The notes beneath the pieces were generated by a model, which had not been told where the DNA came from, made no database searches, and saw nothing but the letters and a program-made list of their open reading frames with translations. 64,000 nucleotides of DNA from Albula goreensis. Its lineage: Eukaryota; Chordata; Actinopteri; Albuliformes; Albulidae. The number at the start of each line of letters is the position of its first letter. Within the stretch, counting starts at the first letter, position 1. Both the position numbers and the translations under genes were made by a program. The stretch spans positions 24,458,906 to 24,522,905 of the forward strand of contig CM040745.1 in NCBI GenBank assembly GCA_022829145.1, given 5' to 3'. Shown piece by piece: positions 11,901-26,900 of the stretch.

Positions 11901-14900
11901 GGGCTTGTGGGTATTTTAAATGTCTTTGTCATTATGTCACGATGGAAATGTATGTTGTAGAACTGTCAACACTCAAGGCACTAAAACATGAACGCTATTA
12001 TAAGATGTTAGTTTCATGTTGTCTGCTTTGAACTGTAATGCTCTTTTCACTCAACTTCCATGTGTGGGTACCCATCGAAAATCGGCATCATAATTAAACA
12101 TTAGCACACACAGTGCTGTTTTGAGTACAGTAAAATGCATTTTAATGCATTTTTTGACACATTAACACCTGCTTGTATGCTTTAGTAACACTACAATCTT
12201 GAGCCAAGTAGTGAAAAGCTGCCTGTTTGCCGGGCCACACTGCTGTTCTTTCAATATTCTCTTAGTGATGCCATCATTTTGAAGCACAAGAACTGTCTTT
12301 CTCTTGCTTATAATAAATCCTATACCTACGCAACAGTTCTTGATCAGTAGCAGATTCACATGTGTTTTTGCCCACTCTTCAGTGCCGGAGCATCGTAGTT
12401 CATTTAGAGCAATTTCCACAAGTGTGAGATACCAAAACAGTATTTCATGCAGAATACATTGGCTTTATTATTGGATATAAATACAGATTAAAGTTGGACT
12501 ATATTCCTTTAACTGAGTGCAATGCTTGATAGAATTCATCGAAGTGGCAGACGAGATGGATTGTACAAGGAGAACCTGCTACTCAGAGGCTGCACTGTCC
12601 GAAACACAGAAGAGGCTGTGGGAATCGTAATTTATGCTGGTAGGAGTGCATATATGTAAAACATGCATACATGTATGCCTGCAGGTTGGTCAGAATGTTC
12701 CCTGACAGCCTCCATGTGTGAAACATTTCAGGGCATGAGACAAAAGCCATGCTGAATAATAATGGCCCACGGTACAAGCGCAGCAAGCTGGAGAGGCAGA
12801 TGAACGTGGATGTGTTCTGGTGTGTCGTCATCTTGCTGGTTATGTGCCTGTTCTCTGCGATAGGTATGACAACTTTTCACATATTCAGCTATCTGAGCAT
12901 CAGACGTAGACATACTACTCTCCCATACTTCAATATCTGCATGAATGCACAGAAAGGTTACAGCTATGTTAAAGCCTCAGATGTATCATTTTAACCACTG
13001 CTGTATGTGCTGGCTGATCCTTGGACACATTTGCTCAGGTCACGGACTATGGATGTTCCAATATGGAGATCAGCGACCAGTCTTTGACGTCCTTAGTCCA
13101 GAAGGAACTGACATGTCACCAGCGTTGTCAGCGATTTACCTCTTCCTCACCATGATAATTGTGTTCCAGGTATGCTTGTTAAGCCTCAGTTACAGAACAG
13201 TGAAAACATGTTGAGAGTGTTATACCTGGGTCACAGGGTGTGTGATATGTTACCAGATCATGAATAACTCCCTTAATTTTACAGCTGTCTAAGTGGCCTT
13301 CCCAGCACATTGGGTGGAAGCCTCTTGATCCTACTATTTTTTTAGATGTAGAATGGCTGTTATTTATCTTTAAATTTTATTACAGCTTTTAACCTCAAGC
13401 TGAAACTCACTCCCTGTTTTACCCTGCTAAAACTCCAGGTTATTGGCAAATGTGGCTACATAATTTATCATGGTAGTTATTGATTGATCTCCAGTTTGAG
13501 GACCACTGGTTATAAAGAACCTCCTGACATTCCACTCTTGACTGACCCTTTAGTAAGTGTAGATTAGCTATGACCTATGGACAATCCCCACATTGACATA
13601 TTTTCATCGGACCACTCTCAGATAAATTATGTGCAGATTAATTATGACCTGTGGACAGCATCTCCATTGACATTTTTGTTAGCCACTCACTACAAAGAAA
13701 AGCTCCCATGCCTTGTTCCCTAGACAAGGAAACATGGCAAGGCTTCTTCCATTGCTTTGTTGTGGATGAAAGGATTTTTCACCTGCGGATGGTCTTGAGC
13801 TGGGATGAATACAACTAATGTACTTTATGCTAAGTCGCAGCAAGGAGCTTGATCTACTTTGTGATTTTTATTCTGTTTTTTACTCCAGGTGCTGATCCCC
13901 ATCTCCCTCTTCGTTTCCATTGAGATTGTTAAAATTTGTCAAGTGTACTTCATCCATCAAGACACTGATCTGTATGACGAGGAGACAGACTCGACTTTGC
14001 AGTGCCGGGCCCTGAATATCACAGAGGACCTGGGCCAGGTGCAATACATTTTCTCTGACAAGACCGGCACACTGACTGAGAACAAGATGGTGTTTCGCCG
14101 CTGTGCTGTGGCAGGGGTGGAGTACTCTCATGATGCCAACGGTGAGAACACCTCATATGTGGCTGCTAATTCCAAAGTAAATAAACTCTCCTCCAGGCTG
14201 CCTAACACAGAAGCTCACTGTAGACTCAACAGCAGTTCAGTACACATACTGCAATATGTTGGCTTCAAAGATGATTACTTACATTATGATTTAATGCAAA
14301 CCATACTTTTCATGCCAGTCCAATCTAATTTTAACTATCTATGCATGAAAATGCAGCCAAACTGCAAGCCATCTATAAAATATGATTGAGCATTTTAGAT
14401 CTTTGTTTATCCTTACACTATTGATTGAATTTTGATTTTTTTGTGCAGACCTGTAGAATCTGGTTCAGTATTTGGAAAACTGGCTTTTCATATACTGTAC
14501 AGTATTTAGGTTAATGTCATTTTTTTGGAATCACTGTAAATATTGTCCTCAAAAGTATGTAATTGGTTTAATCTACTTTTTCCACTCATCTCCCTCTCTA
14601 ACTTATAACCTTTAGAGTTGTGGATCAATTTGAAAGTTTTGAAAATGATTCCTCATTGAAAAGTGAATCTATTGGATGAGTAGATATGTGTGAATGACAG
14701 TAGAGAGTGTGTTTGCTTAAAGAGCTGTGAGTGTATTAAGTAAAGTAACACAAGAATACATTCAGAGCAACTCTTAATGCATTATCCTAGCGAGAAGGCT
14801 AGCCGCATACCAGGAGATGGACTCTGAGGAGGAGGAATGTGTATCCCGTGGAGGCACTCTGCCACGCAGGGACAGTGTGACGAGCCACCAGAGTGGCAGG

Positions 14901-17900
14901 GTGGTGCTGCGCTCACAGAGCACCAAGTCCCACCGCCGCACGGGCAGTCGTGCCGAGGCCAAGAGAGCCAGCATCCTGTCAAAGCACACAGCCTTCAGCA
15001 GTCCAATGGTCAGTATATTTTGGAGTACACTGTGTTATTGCTTGTTGCTGGAGAGACAGTGATATTTTGGGGGAAAATGTTTTGTTCAGTGTATGCAAGA
15101 TCTGCCTAGTGAAGAATATGTTGATTGTTACACAGGAGAAAGACATCACTCCAGATCCTCAGCTCTTGGATAAGGTGAATCAGTGCGGCATCCAGCCCCT
15201 GGGTCAGCTCACCCATGAATTGTCTGATATAATGGAGTTCTTCATTGCTCTTACCATCTGTAACACTGTGGTGGTGTCCTCTCCCAGTCACCCTCGGCAG
15301 AAGGTAAGAAGTTCATGCTCAATTGACATGTGAAGTGCGTTCTTTGCATCTTCTATTGAATTAGTGTCTGTTAATTCACAAGCACTGAACAGCCAGTTGA
15401 AGAGCAAAGCATCCACAATCATCATGTATTACTGTGTTAAGAGTTGGGTCGCATAAGTCATTGCTGAACCAAAACATAGAACTTTGTCACACTACTTATG
15501 GTCCAAACTACACAGATATGGTAGAAACCTTGGCATTTGAGAGTGAATCTGTGGAGAGGTTTGGTAGGAGCCATTTTTCAAGCTAAAGTGAATTTGTTTT
15601 TCAACCTTAAGCAAATTAGTTGTCACTTGCATAAATTATTGCATAACAATTTTTGTGGCAATTCTGTTGTTGAATGGTGTTTGTCATCATTACCATTAAT
15701 AATATCGCCATTGTCTTCTAGTGGCTTCTTAGTAATTTAACTAACAAATTATCGACCATGGATACGTTTTGCTCTTCTAAAACATGCTACTTATTGTCTC
15801 TCACTTCAAGTTCTCAATCGATTGAGCAATTCAGCTGCTTTGATAATTAGATCCCACCCTCTATATGTAACTCTCTAGAAAACTTGGCCCCACACATGCA
15901 CATACCTATGTATAAGAAGGATAGATTTTTTTAATTTCAGTTAAAAAAAAAAAATATATATATATATATATGTATTTCTTCAAGGTGCGTATGCGATTTG
16001 AGCTGAAGTCTCCAGTGAAGACCATTGAGGACTTTATTAAGCGCTTCACCCCCAGCCGTCTTACGTCTGGGTCCAACAGCAGCAGCTCCTCCAGCCTTGC
16101 CGCTGGCCGCTCAGCACAGAAGACTGGCTCCAGTGGGCTGCCCTCACCCAGTGCTGAGAACACCCTGCTCAGGCTGGAGGAAGAGCAGCACCCTACCCAC
16201 CATGCAGACCTGCAGAAGGCCTTCAGCCCTGTGCCTGACAACATGGAGGGACATCTGCTGGCATCTGAGGATGGTGAACTACGGTATGAAGCAGAGTCAC
16301 CTGATGAGGCTGCACTGGTGTATGCGGCCCGGGCTTACAAGTGCTCCTTGGTTGGTCGTCTGCCAGATCAGGTCACCGTGGAACTGCCACACTTGGGAAG
16401 ACTGCACTTTGAGCTCCTGCACACCCTGAGCTTTGACTCCACCAGAAAGCGCATGTCTGTTGTCGTCAGACACCCACTGACTGATCAGATTACAGTCTAC
16501 ACCAAAGGAGCTGATTCGGTCATCATGGACTTGATTAGACCTCCTTCCTCTGGTGAGTACAGCCAGTTGTTAGGAAAATTCACCTCCCTGCCCCCTGCAA
16601 TATTTGACCATTATTACTGTTAATTTTGTCCTTGCGATGTGCTTAAAGAAGGTGTGATGTGTACACACTTTCTTGTATCCTACGACCATTAAAAGTAATT
16701 TACTCTTTACTTGTTAGAGGACATCCTGCTGGTGTGCAGGACCATAAAGTGAACCTGTTGCAGCATGTTTTTTGTCCTTCGGCAGAATATCTCTCATGCT
16801 GTGAGGGCAGTTGTGTAACTGTTTGTGAAAAGAAAATAATACTGCAGAATGCCTAGTTGCATAACCCTTTGACAGAGCTATGTTTCTGTTTTGTCAGTGA
16901 GACTGCAGTGTGCTTTCTAACGTGATGGTAGGTGCAATTTTTGGACATTTGCAAAGAAGTAGTGACATCCATAGTACTAGGTATAGCAGGTATATTTGTG
17001 ACTAAGTTTAGTACACTCTACCCACATTACAAATGCCCATTTCCGATTCAATGAAAGCCCATGTCTGAAACAATGTTGCTGGCCACTATTGGGAATTTAT
17101 TCTAAAAATGTAAAGAATTCATACCATGTAGCCCAGGACCTCTTCCTAGACTCCAGTCTTTAGTATGTTTTCAAGACATAATCCAGCAGCCTCCAAGAGT
17201 CTGGATCTGAATCACTTCAGGCTGCACATAATTCATTTGAGTGCATGAAATCCCACAATGCAGTGTGCCATTTCACTCATCTCACTGCCCTTGTGTTGAG
17301 GAACTGTGAACTGGTTCAGCTGAGGGAATTGCTCTGAGTTGCAGTGAAGGACCTCATGGTTCTTGTTTTCTGACCCTTCCAACACTGACTGTGGCTGGGA
17401 GTCACACATGCTTAGGCATAGTGGAGGGTTTAATTCAGCCAGGTAGTCCCCACTGTATTACACAATAGCAGCTCACCTATATGATGGATCGGTAGCAGTT
17501 AGAGTATTCACATGCCGAGCCCCACATCACCATTGTCATGCATGCTAAATATGCATGTATATGGCTCATTCCATGAGAAGTCAACCTGTTCATTTTTGTG
17601 TGGTGTGCATGTCTTTTAATGGATCAAGATCCTTTTTTTTCTATTTGCAGATGACACCAAAAGTAAACGTCAGAGAAAAATCCTGTTCAAGACACAGAAT
17701 TATCTCAATCTGTATGCTGCCAGTGGCCTCAGAACACTTTGCATTGCCAAAAAGGTAAACATACTTTCCTGGTAGGAAGGTTTTTAGCACAATGTGGGAA
17801 CATCCCACATTGTATTATTAGCTGACTATGACTGGGAGTCTGTATCAGTGAGAGGGTCTGTCTCCCACTCGAGGGTCAGGCGGATTAAGGTCAGACACAT

Positions 17901-20900
17901 CCTCTGGTTTCCAGCACATGAGAGACTCATGAGCTCCTCATGAAGCGCATGCAGATTACAACCTGTTGGCCAGTTGCCGTTGTTCTCACAGTTTTCCACT
18001 GGACTAATTCTGATTCATGTTCTGCTTCTGGCAGTTTAGCATCCTTGAAAACTCAGTATAACTCAATGTAATAATTACACATGCAGACCCCATTGTCCAT
18101 GATCTTTCTTTATTAAGGTCCCCTTTAATTAGATGAGTTGTTGCTGGGTTTTCCATATTTTACTGATGATGAATATGCAGCCCTGTTTCAGCTTCATGTG
18201 CTTTTCTTAGACTCTGAGTGAGGAGGAGTATGGAAGCTGGCTGAAAAGCCATTTACAGGCAGAAACTGCCATTCAGGGAAGAGAAGAGCTGCTGTTTCAA
18301 TCTGCTGTACGACTGGAAACAAATCTTCATCTCTTAGGTAAGACCAGTACTTTCCTACATAAACTGATTTCCTCAGTGCTTGAGAGGGTTACACACAGTT
18401 GATATAAATTGGCTATAAGAAGGACTGAACGGGTATTGACCAAATCCCACCATGCTTTTTGGGCTACTGCCATGCAGGTACAATAAAATCCTGAATTTTA
18501 GCAGAATGAGATACTTGGAAGCATTTGTATATTTTGATAATAAGGGAATTAATATGCATTAGAGGGCTGATGCATGTGATGCTTTGAGCATGATTTATTA
18601 TTGCCAGTGTGTTTTATAATTGCAACAAATTCTAAGATTATTTCAATCATTGAGAATTAATAGGCTGGAACTATTCAACAACAATGAAAGAGAGTCTGTA
18701 GTGTAGCAGCTAAAAATACATTTAAACAGTACATATTAGTTGCTACAAAAATAAGAAAGCTTTTATTCTTTCTGCACTCTGCTTGACAAATCTCTCTCGT
18801 ATCATGATGCATTCTTTATCACTGTCCATTTTGTAACAACAACGGTAATAATTGTCATAATAAAGTCGTGCAGTTCCCAGCTCATATGCAGTGATTAGAC
18901 TGATAGCTTAATGATTCTAGTGTAGCCAAAACTCTCATGCTGAGTCAGGTGCAGTCACAGTACACATAAAATCTCTTCAGATTGTCAAAAAATCTTTTAA
19001 TGAAAACCGATTGTAGGTTGCAAAAAGAGTTAAATGGTAAGGAGGAATCTGTATCAGCTAGTGGATTTTCAGTGTTGACATTGTTGTGTATGTTTAGGGG
19101 CCACGGGAATTGAGGACCGGTTACAGGACGGAGTACCTGAGACGATTGCCTCACTGCGGAAAGCTGGCCTGCAGATCTGGGTCCTGACTGGGGACAAACA
19201 AGAGACAGCCATCAACATCGCCTATGCCTGCAGACTGCTGGACCCTGAGGAGGAACTTATTATCTTAAATGCAGACACACAGGTCAGCATGCCAAAGTCA
19301 CCTCTGTTTCTCATCAGCAAATGGGGTTAATCAGCACAGTTTTCAAAGGTAAAGGTATAAATTACCGATGAATATGATACCAGAAGAAAAAATGTTATGG
19401 TTAAAAATTGATTTCATTTTTTTGTTTTATTTTACTTGTAACAACTTTCATCTTATTTAAGTATCAGTGGGGAATTTTCGTTTAATGCTTAACTTTATTC
19501 AGTGTTTTTTTTATGAAAAATCTAAATAGCAAAAATTACCTTTAGAAAATTCATTTTCATTGTAACGATAAACTGAAGGGCTTTTTTGTTGATATAGCAC
19601 TAGGCTGATGAAGGAAGAGCCCAGTGCGGTGGCATTAAATTAATGAGTACAGTCAGCCCACTTTATCTGCGGGTACACGGTTCCAGGACCCCCACAGATG
19701 TGCAAAAACTGCGGAAGCTCAGGACTCATATAAAATGATGTAATTTTACCCTATACATGTTTATAACTTGAAACCCTGCCTATATGTACTACTAAGAACT
19801 GCTAAAGCCCACATAAATCATACTGACTACAGTATTGTAGCATACGCTGCGAGCGGGGATTTCAAATGTTCTTTTTCAAGAACATTGGCTCATTCTGGAT
19901 TTTTTTTTTTTGTATTTTCGAATCATGGTTGAAGACCGCGGATGCCAAACCTGCAGCTAAGGCAGGCCGACTGTACTTTTTTGCACAGCGCATTTAGTTT
20001 GACTTAGTCCTTATATATCTTTCTGCGCAGATCAGTTGGCTTGATGCTGATTTGGCAGTGATGGTCATGTGACTTTTCTCAGACTGGTGACCCAGAAACT
20101 ATCTCTCTGACCCAGGAAGCGTGTGCTGTGCTGCTGGAAGAAAGCCTGCACTACATCCAATCAAAATTCCTCTGTGACCTCCCAGAGCACACTGCCAGGG
20201 CCTTGCGTGATGACATCAGGGCTCTGGACATGCCACCTACCCTGGTGCACCGGCTAGGATTGGTGATTGATGGAAGGACCCTGGCCTATGCCCTGGACAG
20301 CAGCCTGGAGGATCGCTTTCTGGCAGTGGCAAGGAGCTGCCGTTCAGTACTGTGCTGCCGCTCTACACCACTGCAGAAGAGCATGGTCGTGAAGCTTGTG
20401 CGCAACAAGCTGAAGGTCATGACATTAGCAATAGGTGTGTAAGCATGTAGAGCTGAGATGTATAGATTAAGTATGCAAGTATAACTGAGATACCATACAT
20501 GAGTGCATATGCATGGGACTAATATCCACCATAGAGGAACACTTACAGTAAATACACTTTTACCACAGGTTAACTCACACAACACCTCAGAGTTCTAAAT
20601 TCATTACACTCCTGATCAATACTTTCATACTGCACTTCAGTAGCAGAAAACACTCTTATACTATACCACTGGTTAACTTACTCAACACCTAAAATGTATT
20701 GAGTGAGTTACACCCACTAGAGTCAGTTATGTTGTACCCGACTTGGGTTGTTTTGTCATGGTGTCTGGACATGAATTTCCGTGTATGCTCTCAGATAAAT
20801 GGATTTGAAAGTATGTATCCCTGTGTGTATCTTTATTCCTAGGTGATGGGGCTAATGATGTCAGCATGATCCAAGTGGCTGATGTGGGAGTGGGGATCTC

Positions 20901-23900
20901 AGGACAGGAGGGTATGCAGGTAAGGTCAGACATAACCCCTACGGCTAGAATCATGTCTTAGCCTTCAAATGCGTCATATGAATAACCCCACTGCACAGCC
21001 ACTGCATTAAAGCTGCAGCCGTTAGACTCAGCTAGAGCAGCCAGCACTGTGTGTATCAGGAAGCAATCAGTTATCCCTGTGGAGTTACTAGTTAGTCACA
21101 GTTGAATCTTGGCCTTTTTGAAACATAGGCCAAATAGTGGGAGGTGTACTAAAGAGTCCTCCCCATTAGAGCTAAAGACAGAGTTCCTGTTGAGAAATAC
21201 CTTTGTAAATTAGCACATACTTCTGACTTCGTGAAACTGGTCTCAGTCTGTAGCATCTTAGTTTCCTTAAAATGAGCTTGCCTGAGCTACAAGAGTCCAT
21301 CAGCCAACCTTTCAATCAGTTCACTTTTTTCCTCAAATTTACACCCTATGAAATATTACATCTGCAGTAAATAAACACATGAAGTAAACAAGGCCATAAA
21401 GGAGCTTGTATTTGTGTCATATAATGTCTTAATCAGACCACATTAGGTGTACTGTGGAGTTCTGTTCTTGGTATCACATAATAACTGGGAGATAGAACCT
21501 CTTGAAACATACAGACAGGAAGCAAAAATAGTACAAAGTAACAAAAATAGAAAGGACAAATTATTAGATACCTTTAACACAGGGCCATCCTGAACTGACC
21601 TTCATTCATACTTGTATTTATTACGTTTAACCAAATTAGGGAAGTTATTATATGTATTCCTCACAATTCTGTAGTGATGTAAGTGAAACAGTTTGTAGAA
21701 TGATTATTTTCCTTTCATGAAGGCTGTGATGGCAAGTGACTTTGCAGTCCCACGGTTCCAGTACCTGCAGAAGCTCCTGTTAGTCCATGGCCATTGGTGC
21801 TACTCCCGTTTGGCCAACATGATCCTCTACTTCTTCTACAAGAATGCTGTGAGTTGTCAGTGCTATTTAATCAGACTAGTATGCATCAGTGTAATATGTT
21901 AGCTTTGTTCTTTTAGCACAGTGTATCTGAACAGTGCACAAGTGTTTCATAACCATCAGTCTATGTGGGTGTGTGTGTGCGCTTTTAGGATTTTTTTTAA
22001 TGCAGATACAACTTGGAAGTGCATACAACAAAAGGTTTTTTAAATTTTTTTTTTTTATAAAACAGAATGATTAAGTTATCCTCATCTATATTGCTTATGT
22101 GCAAATGCATTATTTGATAATCTTCTGCATTTTTATTTTGATTTTAGATGTTTGTGGCCCTCATCTTCTGGTATCAGTTTTACTCTGGCTTCTCAGGATC
22201 AGCCATGATTGATCAGTGGTATCTCATCTTTTTCAACCTGATGTTCTCTGCGTTCCCTCAACTCGTCACTGGCACACTCGACAAAGATGTGTCAGCTGAG
22301 ACCCTCCAAGACCTACCTCAGCTCTATATGAACGGGCAGAACTCAGAGGTGCGTGAGAGTATCTGTCCTGCAAGCATGTGTGCAGGATACATACCAGTTA
22401 TGCTGCTCTTGTTGTAAATTTAATTAAACCTATCTAATGTATTTCAGCACCTCCCTTGTTGTGGGACCCACAAAGAACATGGAGCTTTTATAAGCATAAG
22501 TCTAATAATTCACTGCTGTGCTTTTAAATAATAGAGAGCACATGACAAACAAGAAATCCCAATAAAAGCACATTACCTCAGCTTTCCAAAAAAAGTGAAG
22601 CCACTGGGCCTGAAGGAAGAGCAGATAAATCAGAGGAAGTGGTCCTCCCCTGTGGAGCAAGAGCTAACTTATCTGAGCCATTGGCCCTAGTCTTTGAAGA
22701 AAGAGTCATGATGTAGCAGTTATTACTTGTTATGCCTTCTGGACAATCTATGGTCGAGCTTCTAAATGGCAGATGCACTTCTCCCAGGCAGGAACTCCAG
22801 GAGATCCCAACTTAAATGTGTAACTGGTATAATTATTGCTTGTCACTGACATAATTTACCTCCTTTACCAAATGCATTTGCAAGCTGTCAAGGAGAAACA
22901 GGTAAAAACGAAATGTTAGGCATCTCAAATTCACTACAGTTGATTAAGTTTACATTTTTAAATCTTGCATGAAATGCATGTGGGAGAGCACTCACATGTC
23001 AACAGAATGCATTTATTTCTGAGTGCAGTGTTGGAATGAAATTGTCTCAGTGCGCAGGATGAAAAAAAGCCATGAGCACATTTACAAATTCTTTATTGTT
23101 GTTTGATTGCCTGGACTCATGTTCTCTTTTTCAGGAGTACAAGCCATACATGTTCTGGATGAATATGATTGATGCCTTCTACCAAAGCATTGTGTGCTTC
23201 TTCATTCCCTACTTTGTGAGTGTGTCTCTTTATCTTTGCATACTTTCTGTGAATTTGTGTCATGAATTCTGCATGTTTTCTGTGAGTCCATCATGGTTTC
23301 TGGGCATGTTTAGTTAGATCACAGATTCATTGTGAGTTTCTTTTTTCTGTGTATTTGTTTCTTATGCTTTCCATGTTGTATTCTTAGTTTGTGTTTCCAA
23401 CATTTTCTACATGAGCATATTTGTTATGGCATCTTCTACTAGTATTATTATCCACTGACAATAATTAAATAATATCTAGTGTTACTTAACCATGCATTGT
23501 TTCAGTGTGTTTATTAGTTTTTCAAGGTTTCTTTGTGAGTGTAGTATTTATGGTTTCTTTGTGTATTTCTTATTGTTTCTGTGTGAGTTTGTTTCCTTGC
23601 CTGCATGTTTTGATTTTCTTCTCTGTGAATTAATTTAGTAGTTTTGCATGGATTTTCTGTGAATTTAATTCTTTATAACTGTACAGCTCTATGAGAGCTT
23701 GCTTACCAGACCACCATGAATACTTTGTTTCTTATGGGTTCTTCTGTGATATCCAGTCTTATTTTATTACTCTACTCTTTCACCATTTCAGGCCTATGCA
23801 GACTCTGATGTGGACCTGTTTACATGGGGTACTCCTATCACCACCTTGGCCCTCTTCACCATTCTGCTGCATCTGAGCATTGAAACCAAAACATGGGTCA

Positions 23901-26900
23901 GACTACTTTCATTTATAGGAGATTGACTACTGAAATTCTGATGGTCTGAAGTAGTATTACATTGACGGGAGCCTCAGGGTGGCTCATGCTGGGCAAGATA
24001 AGGGTTAATACACTTAAGCTCTTTACGCTGTTTGCTCCCATGCTCCTAGGTGCCTGTACCTGCACAAACCCAGTATATGCCCATTTTCTCAACCTCCCAT
24101 GATATGGACAACATATAACTGGTGTCGCATCTGCAGTGTGAAGGGAAGGGAGTAGACGTCATCACATGAATTAGAGTCAGTAGGATCAGGTTGCTATAGG
24201 CTAAAGATTTTGGCTGTGTTAAGGTGGCAAAAGAGGGAAATAAATGTGGAACTGTGGATTAATCATGTTTTTTTCCCTCCATATTAGACCTGGTTGAACT
24301 GGGCCTCCATTATCTTCAGCATTAGTCTATTCTTCACTGTGGCTCTGTGCTACAGTGCGTCCTGTCCCATCTGCTATCCACCATCCAACCCTTACTGGTC
24401 CATGCACAGACTTCTTGGTGATCCCCTGTTCTACCTGCTTTGTGTCATTACTCCAGTGGTAGCTCTGCTGCCCAGGTAGGTTGTTGTATTGAACATCAGG
24501 TTGTCTGGAATATGGATGCAGGGTACAGATAGACAGGTTTTCAAGATTTAACTAACATATGTACACTGTGAAAACTGGGTTTTACTGTTCATCAGCATAC
24601 ATTGGTAAGCGGACCAGCTCTCTTTTATGAGCAAACTTTTCAGTGACAAAAACATAAGAAACATAATGCAGTAGACTGCAATGGATTTAACCCAATAGTA
24701 CTGAAAGAACCTGCAGAATTAATTTACAAACTACTCAATGTTTTATTCAGTTAAAAATGGCAAAAGTACTATAATATCAGTAGAAGAGAAGATTTCATAT
24801 TTTGGAAAACATTATAATTGTTCCTATAACTAGGTATTTGAGATGTAATAAATCTCCTTGGCTTCATTTGGGGAAGTTAAAAAATGGTTGGACACTTGGA
24901 CTTAAACCAAACTTATATAGTCAGGTCCATTAGTATTTGCAAAGTAATACAATATGTCATCATTTTGGCTCTGTACGCCACCCCAGTTTTAAGGGCTCAG
25001 AAGTAATTAGACAGACTTAACATAATCATCAGTTATACCATCAGTTTTAATACTTATAATAAAATATTTTTTTTCTGAGTTCACTCAAAGTGAAATTTGG
25101 AGTTGGTATTTGGGTATAGTATGAAAAGAAGGAGTGACCACACATCAGTATGGTAAGTAAGAAATATGGTAAATGGAGCCAACCAGGAATGGGTTGTTTG
25201 GTTCTCTGCTCTTTTACATTTACAGTTATGGTCTTAGGTAACGACATTTACCTGTTCACCTTGTTAATAATAGTAGATTTTAATAATAGTACATTTTATG
25301 CCAAAGATGGGAGACAAAACTAGTTCCAGTGACATACTACAAATGGAAAGACTCCTTAAGTGTTCATCAGGCTTGACACATTACTGGATACTATCTGTCT
25401 AACATCCCATCTAAAGAATGACAAGTTTAGATGGGATGAATGGCCAGTTATTGCCATCAAACATTCTAATATTTTGCCACCAGGGGTGCCCCGTTTTTAC
25501 ATATCACAGAAGATTAATATGGAAGATTAGTGGTGGAATTCCAGTTTCATATCAAGATATCAAGAATACCCTATTTATATACCATAGTGTTTGGGTGAAA
25601 AATCTAAATGACATCCTCGACAGAAATCCTGAAATCCTGTAAATTTGTTTTTCTGCTTCATATTAAGGGTTCACAATGTTAAATACAATATGCTTTTTTG
25701 AAAATTATGTAATAGTTTTAAATAATGGCACATTATTTTCGTGTTTTGGTTTCAATGACTCCTGCATTTTATCGGTCACTCCCCACTTTCTCTGGTGTGC
25801 TTCAGGTATGAATGTTGCATTGTGACATCATAACTAATTATTGTTGCAGTTAGTTAATAAAATAGTTAATAGAAATGTTAACAAGGATATTTGGACTACA
25901 TGAGGAATTTTAATTCGTGTCTTCAGGGTATCGTTTTTTTTTTTTTTTTAAGTGAAGGAGAAATTTTGCCTTTAGATTAGAAATTGTGCTGGCATTGTAG
26001 ATAGAAGGTATTTTTACAACACTACCTCACATGTCTGAATGGTAGATAGTTAAAGATGGATACAGTTCTGTGTGGGGTTTTCTTTTATAACATGCCTGAT
26101 AAAAGTTTTGTTTTTGTATATTGTTTTGCATTTTACAGGCAGGGACACTGTATTGGTATGTTTTTCTGCAGTATAAACATTGATAAACAGCCTGTTCCTT
26201 GTCTTTAGGCAACCAAACTATCTCAAAGGACACACTGCATTCTAATTTTTATTGTTGGGTAAATTTGCATTGCCTTTGATTCTTTTAATGTTGAAAAGTT
26301 GTTTCATTTTCATATTTTTGGCACATAATCAGGCATGGTGAGATGAGAACAAGACATTCTTTTAGGCTATGTTTTGTTTAAGCCTTGAATTATTGAAGTA
26401 GAACAAGTAGCAGGGACCTTTGATGTTCATTCCAATAAATACTTTTTCTGTTACCCTGCAAAGAGTTTCCTGTTCTGATCTGGTTGCACGCTGCCTTTCT
26501 CAGATATTTCTACAGGGCCTGTCAGGGCTCCATCTTCCCCAGCCTTGTCCAAGTTGGACGGCAGTTGGACAAGCTCTCTCCAGAATCCCGCAGAAACATC
26601 CTAAGCCAAAGGTCAATGTGCAGTGCCAAGCTTCCCTTATTCCCTTTTTCTGGGCCTTTCCCAAAGGATTATGCTCCCAGTGCCCAAGAGTCCCACACCT
26701 GTAAGAGATGGGATACCAAAGACTCAAAGCAACCAATGGACCAGCTGAGGCCAGGCAGCTCCCCTCAGGTAACGGAGAGTAAAGAGGGGAATCCCAACCA
26801 AAGCATTCCAGCTGCCTCTCAGGACAAAACGTTGCCTCACCCTGAAGAGCCCCACAGCCCAGTCCACTCATTCCAATCCTGTAGTGCCCTCCAGTTCGAC

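Noticed and set aside
17790-17812. Short perfect palindrome CAATGTGGGA/TCCCACATTG in an atp10a intron
   Set aside because: A 10-bp stem alone is expected by chance in tens of kilobases, and nothing around it suggests a function.
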